A DNA stretch of 64,000 bases. It comes from JAFLCM01 sp046154665 (GTDB taxonomy: Bacteria > Planctomycetota > Phycisphaerae > Phycisphaerales > UBA1924). Under the pieces are notes generated by a model. That model was not told the origin of the DNA. It ran no database searches and worked only from the letters and a program-made list of their open reading frames with translations. Shown here in pieces: positions 16,114 through 23,091 of this stretch. Location: the NCBI GenBank assembly GCA_046154665.1, contig JBJXFG010000055.1, positions 62,001 to 126,000 on the forward strand, given 5' to 3'. Position numbers and translations under genes: made by a program. The number at the start of each line of letters is the position of its first letter. Position 1 is the first letter of the stretch.

Positions 16114-17268
16114 ATGGCGAAGAAGACCAGCAGTAGCAGCGGCGGCGGAAACTCGACTCTCTCCAAGCGCGTCCGGGAACGCGACCAGCGAACCCTCGGC
16201 AAGATCGTCGGCCTCGCCGATGATGTCAGCAAGCGCGCCTTCGGCGGCAAGGAGCCCGTCGTCGCCATCCCGATGCGCACCAAGTCCAACACCATCTGGA
16301 ACAAAAAGCGCGGCATCCTCCAGATGGGCGACGGCGCCTCCGAACGCCAACTCTTCAACCTCAACCAAGCCAAGCAGTTCATGCAAACGATGCTGCACTC
16401 CAGCGGCATCAAGGAACTGATCGCCGCGGAGAAAACCCTCAGCCTCCGCGGCATGTTCTACAAGGGCCTGCACACCGTTTCGGGCACGAAAGAGAAGACC
16501 TTCGGCGACCAGGACGAAAGCGACGGCATCCTCGAAGACCTCGAGGTCTCCCTCAGCGCGCTCCGCGAGGAACTCCACATCTTCGCCAAAAAGGCCGGCA
16601 CCATGGTCGGCAACATCACCATCGTTGACAGCGGCGACGAGATCGACTGCCGACGCATGGGCAGCGGCGGCTACGCCATCCCCAGCATCGTCGAGCCGGA
16701 AGTGATCCAGTTCAAGAAGTGCGAAGCCAAGTTCGTCCTCCACGTCGAAAAGAACACCGTCTGGAGCCGCTTCAACGAGGACCGCTTCTGGGAAGAGCAC
16801 AACTGCATTCTTACAGAAGGCGGCGGTCAGCCGCCTCGAGGCGTTCGCAGGTTGCTGAAGCGATTGAACGAAGAGCTCGGACTGCCGATCTATTGCCTGC
16901 TCGATTGCGACCCCTGGGGGCACTACATCTACAGCGTGCTGAAACAGGGCTCGATCTCGCTCGCCTTCGAGAGCGAACGCCTCGCCATCCCCGACGCAAA
17001 GTACATCGGCATCCGCGCCAGGGACTACAAAGACTGCGGCCTCACCGACGACGTCCAGATCGCCCTGAACGACACGGACACCAAGCGAGCAAGAGAGATC
17101 GCCGCGTACCCGTGGTTCGAGTCGCACAAAGGCTGGCAAAAGGAGATCCAGGCGATGCTGGACAACGGGTTCAAGATGGAAGTCGAATCTCTCATTACGA
17201 AAGACATTTCGTATGTGACCGAGACGTATGTGCCGGAGAGGTTGAAGGCGAAGGATTGGTTGGAGTAG
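16114..17268 (+). CDS. top6A: DNA topoisomerase VI subunit A (Spo11-like)
   Basis: 384 residues. ATG 16114 is chosen over GTG 16108 because GGAG ends 5 bases upstream. The catalytic 5Y-CAP domain carries SLRGMFYKGLH with the nucleophile Tyr116. The Toprim domain carries Glu212 (LHVEKNTVW) and the DxD pair Asp264/Asp266 (LLDCDPWGHYI). All residues needed for double-strand DNA cleavage are therefore present. Topoisomerase VI is an A2B2 enzyme whose ATPase subunit B is usually encoded next to A; no GHKL gene is in this window. The N-terminus is Ser/Lys-rich and likely disordered. It could act with a distant top6B or as a specialised nuclease. Confidence 0.93.
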   Translation: MAKKTSSSSGGGNSTLSKRVRERDQRTLGKIVGLADDVSKRAFGGKEPVVAIPMRTKSNTIWNKKRGILQMGDGASERQLFNLNQAKQFMQTMLHSSGIKELIAAEKTLSLRGMFYKGLHTVSGTKEKTFGDQDESDGILEDLEVSLSALREELHIFAKKAGTMVGNITIVDSGDEIDCRRMGSGGYAIPSIVEPEVIQFKKCEAKFVLHVEKNTVWSRFNEDRFWEEHNCILTEGGGQPPRGVRRLLKRLNEELGLPIYCLLDCDPWGHYIYSVLKQGSISLAFESERLAIPDAKYIGIRARDYKDCGLTDDVQIALNDTDTKRAREIAAYPWFESHKGWQKEIQAMLDNGFKMEVESLITKDISYVTETYVPERLKAKDWLE

Positions 17269-17527
17269 TCTGGTGGTGGCAAGGCTGCTCGATGAAGTCC
17301 GTGCTTGACGTCGCTCGTGGCAAAGCCATTCCTTGAAACGCGACAGCGTCAGCTATTTCATCGGTCTTTCTGGAGGTCGCTCTCATGGCGCGTTTGGCGG
17401 CTCGGTGAGAGCCAAGCCGACGGGTGGAGTTCCTCCGAAGCTGACCCATTCCGCGTGGCAGCAGGCTTTCACGGCCTCCCTACGCTCATAGACCATGCTG
17501 CTTGGACCCGGCTCAGGACCATCGCTG

Positions 17528-17728
17528 ATGAAGCCAAAGACGAGTGAACAGATCGCCGCCGCCGCCCGCGACGGCGCTGGCATCGACGCCGCCGCCAAGC
17601 GTGCCGTGGCGAAGGAACTCGACATGCGCCGGAAACTCGGGCTCCCGATCGTCACGACGGATTCGCTCGAAGCAAGGCAGCAGCAGAGCCCGCGCCGGAA
17701 CGGAACGGACGCCAGCGGTCACGCTTGA
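17528..17728 (+). CDS. Possible small protein upstream of flgK
   Basis: 66 residues from ATG 17528, with AGGA 9 bases upstream. The predicted product is helical and charged (SEQIAAAARDGAGIDAAAKRAVAKEL is the helix region; KLGLPIVT follows). It ends 75 bases before flgK. No family is recognised, so it could be a chance frame. Bases 17269-17527 show no other gene. Confidence 0.35.
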   Translation: MKPKTSEQIAAAARDGAGIDAAAKRAVAKELDMRRKLGLPIVTTDSLEARQQQSPRRNGTDASGHA

Positions 17729-17803
17729 GCAATCCTGCCTTGCTCCCCCGCGCAATCCCTGCGCCCACCACCCACCGGCCCACCGTTTGCTCCCGCGCAG
17801 CCC

Positions 17804-19588
17804 ATGAGTCTCACGGCCAGCCTGTACATCGGTCAGTCCGCGCTCGCTGCCAGCCAGCTCGCGCTGCAGGTCACCGGCAACAACCTCGCCAACGCTGCCA
17901 CCCCGGGGTATCACCGCCAGCGGGTGGACATGACGGCGGTGCAGGGCCAGCAGGTGGGCCCGCGGCAGCACGCCGGGCGCGGCGTCGGCGTCGCCGAGAT
18001 CCGCCGCATCATCGATCCGGCACTTCAGGCCCGCGTGCGCGACGCCGCCGCCGCCGAGGGGGCCGCGCAAGTTCGGCAGTCCATTCTCGACCAGATCGAG
18101 TCGGTCACGACCGCCAGCCCCGGCGCCGAGGGCAGCGACGTTTCCGGCCTGATGACCCGCCTGTTCAACTCGTTCAGCGAGCTCGCCAACAACCCCGCCA
18201 CGCCCACGGCCCGCGCCGCCGTGGTCGAACAGGGCGCCGCCCTTGCAGGCCAATTGCAGGACGTGCGTCGCCAGCTCATCGGCCAGCGCGACCAGGCCGA
18301 CGCGCAGCTCGGCGACGCCGTGCGCCAGGCCGACGGCCTGCTCGACCAGATCGCCGCGCTCAACGGCGCCATCACCACCGCCGAGGGCGGACAGGGCGGC
18401 CTCAACGGCAACGGCAACCTCCGCGACCAGCGCGACCGCCTGCTCTCCGACCTCGGCGAGCTCATGGACATCACCGTCCTCGACAAGGGCAACGGCTCGG
18501 TCGACGTTCTCGTCAACTCCACCCCGCTCATCCTCGGCACCACCGTCAGGCCCATCGAGTTCCAGCTCCGCAGCGACGGCGTCGCCGCGTCCGCCGGCGG
18601 GGGCGAACTCAGCGCGGGCGTCTACGCCATCGACCAGAACGAAAAGCTCACCATCACCGGCGGTCGCATCGGCGGCCTGCTCGCCGAGCGCACCGCCAGC
18701 ATCGACCGCACCGTCGACGACCTTGACCGGCTCACCACCTCGCTCATCTTTGAGGTCAACCGCCTCCACGCGCAGGGCCGGCCGTCGAACGTCGTCCGCG
18801 ACACCACCGGCACACTGCAGACCGCCACCGCCGATCAGCCCCGCGCCTTCAACGATCCCAACAACTCCACCATCCTCAACAACGACTTCGCCAAGCTCGC
18901 CCTGGGCCCCAAGAACGGCTCGTTCCAGGTCCGCATCACCGACGCCAACGGCAACGTCTCAACCACCCGCATCGACATCGACCTCGACGGCCTCACCAAC
19001 GCCGGCGTCCCCGGCACCAGCGACGACACCTCGCTCAGCAACCTCCGCACCGCCCTCGACGCGATCCCGAACCTGAGCGCCCAGATCACCCCCGCCGGCG
19101 AGCTCCGCCTCTCCACCGACGCCGGTTACGACGTCTCATTCGCCGACGATTCATCAGGAATCCTCGCGGTGCTGGGCGTGAACGGCTTCTTCACGGGCAC
19201 CTCGGGGGAAGACATCGCCGTGCGCGCCGACCTGCGCAACGACGCTTCGAAGCTCGCCATCGGCTCCGCGCCAGGCAAGAACGAAACCGCCCTGGCCATC
19301 GCCGGCCTGCGAACCGCCAAACTGAACTCCCTGAGCGGCCAGACCCTTCAAGACCTATGGGCGGGCGCGACCGGGAGAAACGCCGTGGGACTCCAGGCCG
19401 CCAACGCGTCGATCGAAAGCCTCGCCACGGTGCGGCAAAGCCTCGAGTCCCAGGAAGCCGCCCTCAGCGGCGTCAGCACCGACGAAGAATCCATCAACCT
19501 CATCACCTACCAGCAGCAATACCAGGGCGCGGCGAAGTTCATCAACGTGGTGAATGAGATGACGCAGGTTTTGTTGGGGTTGGTGTGA
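17804..19588 (+). CDS. flgK: Flagellar hook-associated protein 1
   Basis: 594 residues. FlgK joins the hook to the filament. The N-terminal rod/hook motif is present (LYIGQSALAASQLALQV, GNNLANAATPGYHRQ), followed by the FlgK family region and long middle domains, and the C-terminal coiled segment EESINLITYQQQYQGAAKF, NEMTQVLLGLV. It is exported by the flagellar type III apparatus, so no signal peptide is expected. In most genomes flgL follows directly; here 3.5 kb with other genes separates them. Confidence 0.96.
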   Translation: MSLTASLYIGQSALAASQLALQVTGNNLANAATPGYHRQRVDMTAVQGQQVGPRQHAGRGVGVAEIRRIIDPALQARVRDAAAAEGAAQVRQSILDQIESVTTASPGAEGSDVSGLMTRLFNSFSELANNPATPTARAAVVEQGAALAGQLQDVRRQLIGQRDQADAQLGDAVRQADGLLDQIAALNGAITTAEGGQGGLNGNGNLRDQRDRLLSDLGELMDITVLDKGNGSVDVLVNSTPLILGTTVRPIEFQLRSDGVAASAGGGELSAGVYAIDQNEKLTITGGRIGGLLAERTASIDRTVDDLDRLTTSLIFEVNRLHAQGRPSNVVRDTTGTLQTATADQPRAFNDPNNSTILNNDFAKLALGPKNGSFQVRITDANGNVSTTRIDIDLDGLTNAGVPGTSDDTSLSNLRTALDAIPNLSAQITPAGELRLSTDAGYDVSFADDSSGILAVLGVNGFFTGTSGEDIAVRADLRNDASKLAIGSAPGKNETALAIAGLRTAKLNSLSGQTLQDLWAGATGRNAVGLQAANASIESLATVRQSLESQEAALSGVSTDEESINLITYQQQYQGAAKFINVVNEMTQVLLGLV

Positions 19589-19959
19589 GGGAAAGGCGTT
19601 CGCACCGTTTGTTGCGAGTGAGTATGGATGCTGGCAGGGTATTCTCGACACTGCGTACGGTAAACGTTCGCGGTCTTCGAGGTCTGAATCGCGCTCGCAC
19701 GTTCGGCGCGTTGCTCTGGGCTCGATCGTAGTTCGGATTGGGGGGCGATGACATCGAACTTCGTGTGGCCGAACGCCTCGGCGTGAGGATGCCGCAGAAG
19801 GGTGAGGGCTCGATCGTGGGATGCATCGGTGTCATCGCGGAGCTCTGGTGGCTGTGGCACGAGTCATCTTAATGAGCTTTTCACGATACGACAATGCGAT
19901 CTTGGCAACTACTTCTCTCTGAATCCGTAAAAGTACGGGGCTCAATCAGGAGAACTATC
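19589..19959. other. Gene-free leader region upstream of the gasdermin gene
   Basis: No coding signal on either strand. The bases are visibly less GC-rich than flgK, with an AT-rich stretch at 19865-19955 that is the likely promoter zone of the gasdermin gene. A half-site like TGGCACG at 19855 lacks the second half of a sigma-54 promoter. Confidence 0.5.
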
Positions 19960-20763
19960 ATGTGCGATGATCCGTCAGTGACTTATCTGAACAAGTTTGG
20001 GTACAACGTGGTCCGTCTGCCTCGTGAGGGCATCGAGCCGTTTCAGGTGATCCGTCGCAGTGGTGAGGGATTCGCCACGCTCGGGACGCTCAACCAGCTC
20101 GTCATTCTTCCTGCGGGCACGGCGTTGCCATCGATCAAGCGAGACGAGGTTGCTGCCAACATCCAAGGCCAGAAGACGCAGAAGTTTGATTTCAACGTCG
20201 GGATCAAGTTGCTCGAGAAGCTCTTGCAGGCAATGGGTGTGGGTTCTTTCGGCTTCGAAGCCGCATTCAATCGCGATTGCAAGGTCGAGTTTGTTCTTGA
20301 AGGCGTCCTGTGCGATTCGGTCGTGCCCGCCGAGGTGGCCAATGTGCTCAAATGGGCGACGCCCGACCTGTCAAGCATGCTGTTCGACAGCCTGGACGAC
20401 AAGGACAAGAGCTACCTGGTCACGCAAACCCTGAAATCAAGAAGCTTCACCGTCAAGTCCACCCGCTCAGACGGCTCGTCCGCAGCGATCGATGTCGGCG
20501 CGATCCAGCAGGTTTTAGGAATCAACGCGAAAGTTTCGGCGAGTTCTTCTTCGAGTGACACCGTGAGCTTCGCTGGCGAGCGAGCCCTTCGATTTGGATT
20601 CCAGGCGTTCGTGTTCTGGATCGAGATGCGGAACGGTTCCGCTCGCTTCCGCTTCAGCCCGCCAGACGGACCCATCGGTCCGATGATGGTCTCGGACCTT
20701 GCAAACGATGATCAGCCGAGCGTTGTTCTGCTCGGCCAGCGCGAACTTGTTCGCCTGAGGTAG
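19960..20763 (+). CDS. Bacterial gasdermin (bGSDM), pore-forming cell-death protein
   Basis: 267 residues. ATG 19960 is chosen: AGGAG lies 7 bases upstream and the product then starts Met-Cys, matching the conserved N-terminal Cys of bacterial gasdermins, which is palmitoylated in studied members. Family landmarks are YLNKFGYNVVRLPREGIEP, LGTLNQLVILP, AANIQGQKTQKFDFNVGIKL, TQTLKSRSFTVKST and LRFGFQAFVFWIEM. In the family a short C-terminal peptide plugs the protein; a protease removes it and the rest oligomerises into large inner-membrane pores that kill the infected cell. Here the tail is about DLANDDQPSVVLLGQRELVR. No protease gene lies nearby. The gene has lower GC than flgK (33 of 60 against 42 of 60 in two lines counted), suggesting transfer. 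Confidence 0.88.
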   Translation: MCDDPSVTYLNKFGYNVVRLPREGIEPFQVIRRSGEGFATLGTLNQLVILPAGTALPSIKRDEVAANIQGQKTQKFDFNVGIKLLEKLLQAMGVGSFGFEAAFNRDCKVEFVLEGVLCDSVVPAEVANVLKWATPDLSSMLFDSLDDKDKSYLVTQTLKSRSFTVKSTRSDGSSAAIDVGAIQQVLGINAKVSASSSSSDTVSFAGERALRFGFQAFVFWIEMRNGSARFRFSPPDGPIGPMMVSDLANDDQPSVVLLGQRELVRLR

Positions 20764-21007
20764 AAAGCGGATCGAAATGTCGGAACTGTGGAGCCAGCCT
20801 CGATAAGCGGCACGCTATTCCGCGCCCGGCTCGCACCTCGAAACGAGCGATTGCCGCAAGAGCGAAAGTGCGTTCTGCGGAGCTCCCGAGGCTCACCCGA
20901 CACGATGTCGCGTGGACGGTTGCGGTGCTTCATCGAAGTGTTGAATCAATCGACAGCATGTCCATCTGAGTGCGCGAATTTGCGCGCGACAAGGTGTAAC
21001 GCACCCC

Positions 21008-21616
21008 TCACCCCCTCCGATTCCGATACAACCCCAAATCCACCGCCCCAACCATCGCACCCACATCCAGCCCGCCGCCCAAAAAGCCGTCAAGGAGCCC
21101 CGCGGCAGCCGCCGGCTCCTTCATCAAGTCGTTGTAGCTCACCTCCAGCACCTTGAAGCACGGGTGTTTCGCGCAGTGCGCCAGCACCTGGTCGATCTGC
21201 TGCTTGTACAGCGCCATCAACCTCTCCGGCGGAAGCGCCGCCCCCGATTTGCCTCCTCGCTCCAGCATCACCGATTGGGACTTGACCACTTCTTCGAGGT
21301 GCCGACGCATGAAGACCACGCGGTAGCCCTGGACGCCCGGCGGCAGCGGGGCCGCCGGGGGGGTCGGCAAGTCCAGCAGCAGCAGGTGCACCATCTTCAC
21401 CTGTTTCCCCACCGCATCCCGCAGCCACGCCCTGTCCGTCTTTATCTTCTTCACCCGCTCAAACTCGTAGTACCCCTTGGGGTTATCGGCGTCGGGCTTG
21501 CGCTCGCCGTCGGTCACCGCTTCGATCCCCCCGGCGTGCAGCATCTGCATCATCAGGCTGGTCCCGGAGCGGGGCAGACCGGAAACAACCGTGATGAAGT
21601 CGCGGGTGGGTGGCAT
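21008..21616 (-). CDS. Sulfotransferase-like P-loop protein
   Basis: 202 residues from ATG 21616 (MPPTRDFITVVSGLPRSGTS); a longer frame to 21679 runs into tandem repeats and is not used. The 5'-phosphosulfate-binding loop is SGLPRSGTSLMMQML. A 3'-phosphate-type segment may be VVFMRRHLEEVVKSQ, and LEVSYNDLMKEP is typical of this family of short bacterial sulfotransferases. The usual donor is PAPS; the acceptor is unknown. It is convergent with the gasdermin gene (244-base gap without a gene) and does not look functionally linked. Confidence 0.75.
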   Translation of the reverse strand: MPPTRDFITVVSGLPRSGTSLMMQMLHAGGIEAVTDGERKPDADNPKGYYEFERVKKIKTDRAWLRDAVGKQVKMVHLLLLDLPTPPAAPLPPGVQGYRVVFMRRHLEEVVKSQSVMLERGGKSGAALPPERLMALYKQQIDQVLAHCAKHPCFKVLEVSYNDLMKEPAAAAGLLDGFLGGGLDVGAMVGAVDLGLYRNRRG

Positions 21617-22033
21617 GGGGTGGGAGGGGGGCGGAGGTGCGGAGGTGCGGAGGTGCGAAGTTTCGGGGGGTGAAAGCAAGCCGGTGGTGGCGATGGGAGA
21701 TCAGAGGTTGAGAGGTCTGGGATCGTCGGGTGGGGTATCCGTGTTCGGGTTTACGATGAAGTTCGTGTTGTGTTTGGTATTGGATACGCCCGAGAAGAGG
21801 GCTTGTGGCCCTCAAGAATCGGTGGGAAGTGTCCCAATCGGCTCAAATCGGAAAGAAATTCTGTGGTTTCGGTCAAGTCTGGTTTGCGGCCCCCCGGATT
21901 CGCGGTAGATTGATAGTAGGTAGGTAGAGGAACACGTCCCGTGGGGAAGTTTCTGCGCGAGCGACTCAGGCCGTTGTGGCTTGGGCATTGCGTGGACACG
22001 GGGCGTCTTCCAGAAGATTGGGAGATCCACGTC
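21617..22033. other. Intergenic region with tandem octamers
   Basis: Three tandem copies of CGGAGGTG (21632-21655) lie just 5' of the sulfotransferase start; in the sense of that gene they read CACCTCCG. The same octamer run precedes the DtxR-type gene at 12615-12638. The remaining bases, including an AT-richer stretch at 21840-21930, probably hold the promoter of the PEP-CTERM gene (weak -10-like TAGATT near 21908). No gene is seen. Confidence 0.5.
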
Positions 22034-22693
22034 ATGAAGAAGTTTGCCGCTCTTGCGGTGCTGGCTGCTGCCGGCTCTGCCAATGCTCAGTCGTTCTTTG
22101 AAGGTTTCAACACCACGGTGGCCAGCCCGGTTCCGGCCGGTTGGGCCAGCGTCAACAACAGCCCCGGCGGCCCCGGCCTGAACCCCAACTGGCAGCAGGG
22201 TCCGAATGCCGCCGTGTTCGCTCCTTTCGAGGGCACCGGCTACGCGTTCTCGAACTTCAACAGCTCGACCGGTGCCAACGCCATCAGCAACTACATGATG
22301 TCCCCCGTGCGGACCTTCACCGCCGGCGACACCATCTCGTTCTGGACCCGCACCGTCTCCGCTCCTTCGTTCCCTGACCGTCTCCGCCTCCGCATCAGCC
22401 TGAACGGCGCCAGCACCACTCCCGCTGACTTCGCCACGATCCTGCTGACCGTGAACCCGAATCTCACGACCACCGGCTACCCCAGCAACTGGACGCAGTT
22501 CAACGCGGTCCTGGCCTCGGGCGGCTCGGGCCGCTTCGCGTTCCACTACGACGTGCCGAACGGCGGCCCCTCGGGCCTCAACAGCGACTTCATCGGCGTT
22601 GACGCCGTGCAGTACACCGCCGTCCCCGCCCCCGGCGCCGCCGCGGTGCTGGGCCTCGGCGCTCTCGTCGGCGCTCGTCGCCGTCGCGCCTAA
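22034..22693 (+). CDS. PEP-CTERM sorted surface protein, choice-of-anchor J type
   Basis: 219 residues. A signal peptide (MKKFAALAVLAAAGSANAQ) supports ATG 22034, with GGGAG upstream. The body is a lectin-like beta sandwich: FFEGFNTTVASPVPAGW, NYMMSPVRTFTAGDTISFWT and FHYDV fit the choice-of-anchor J fold. The C-terminus, VPAPGAAAVLGLGALVGARR, is a PEP-CTERM signal in its PAPGA form: motif, hydrophobic helix, Arg cluster. Such proteins are processed by an exosortase and carried to the cell surface. A terminator follows. Confidence 0.85.
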   Translation: MKKFAALAVLAAAGSANAQSFFEGFNTTVASPVPAGWASVNNSPGGPGLNPNWQQGPNAAVFAPFEGTGYAFSNFNSSTGANAISNYMMSPVRTFTAGDTISFWTRTVSAPSFPDRLRLRISLNGASTTPADFATILLTVNPNLTTTGYPSNWTQFNAVLASGGSGRFAFHYDVPNGGPSGLNSDFIGVDAVQYTAVPAPGAAAVLGLGALVGARRRRA

Positions 22694-22780
22694 GTCTGCT
22701 ACGGCCTGAGACCGATCAGGCCAAATCGAACCGCTTGGCTCCAATCGCCAAGTGTCATTCGACGTGCATGTTTCCTCGCC

Positions 22781-22815
22781 GCGGCCGGCTTCGAAGCCGG
22801 CCGCTGTTCTTTTTG
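22781..22815 (+). terminator. Intrinsic terminator after the PEP-CTERM gene
   Basis: A perfect 24-base palindrome (22781-22804, GCGGCCGGCTTC and its complement) followed by TGTTCTTTTTG. Confidence 0.8.
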
Positions 22816-22996
22816 AGTTCCGCGCCTTTGGTTTGGATCGGGGCCTCGCGAGGATGATTTCGCGACGCGAATCGGCCCGCTCAGGCTCGATCCTCGTCGC
22901 GTTTGCCCGGCGCGAGACGCATCCGTCACTTCGCCCAGGGCGGCTCAGTGACGGCTTCGAGAATCCGTCCTCTCGATCACGCGATCGGTTTCCGGG

Positions 22997-23054
22997 CCCC
23001 AAGCCCCAAGCCCCAAGCCCCAAGCCCCGAGCCCCAAGCCCCAAGCCCCAACCC
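22997..23054. repeat. Tandem heptamer repeat upstream of flgL
   Basis: About eight tandem copies of CCCCAAG, one varied to CCCCGAG, end 10 bases before the predicted sigma-54 promoter of flgL. The unit length of seven means copy-number change would shift spacing and frame. Confidence 0.85.
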
Positions 23055-23063
23055 AAGGCCTGC

Positions 23064-23078
23064 TGGCACGGTCTTTGC
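23064..23078 (+). promoter_or_regulatory. Predicted sigma-54 promoter of flgL
   Basis: TGGCACG-N4-TTGC (23064-23078) matches the -24/-12 consensus, with GG at 23065 and GC at 23077. Transcription would begin around 23089-23091, right at the inferred GTG start, implying little or no leader. Sigma-54 control of late hook genes is common in flagellated bacteria. Confidence 0.6.
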
Positions 23079-23091
23079 GTTTCGTGGGAGC

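Noticed and set aside
19855..19871. TGGCACG as a sigma-54 promoter for the gasdermin gene
   Set aside because: The -12 TTGC half is absent at the right spacing.
22903..23091. Upstream extension of the flgL reading frame
   Set aside because: It begins with TTG, is made of heptamer repeats and lies across the predicted promoter; homology to FlgL starts only after 23092.
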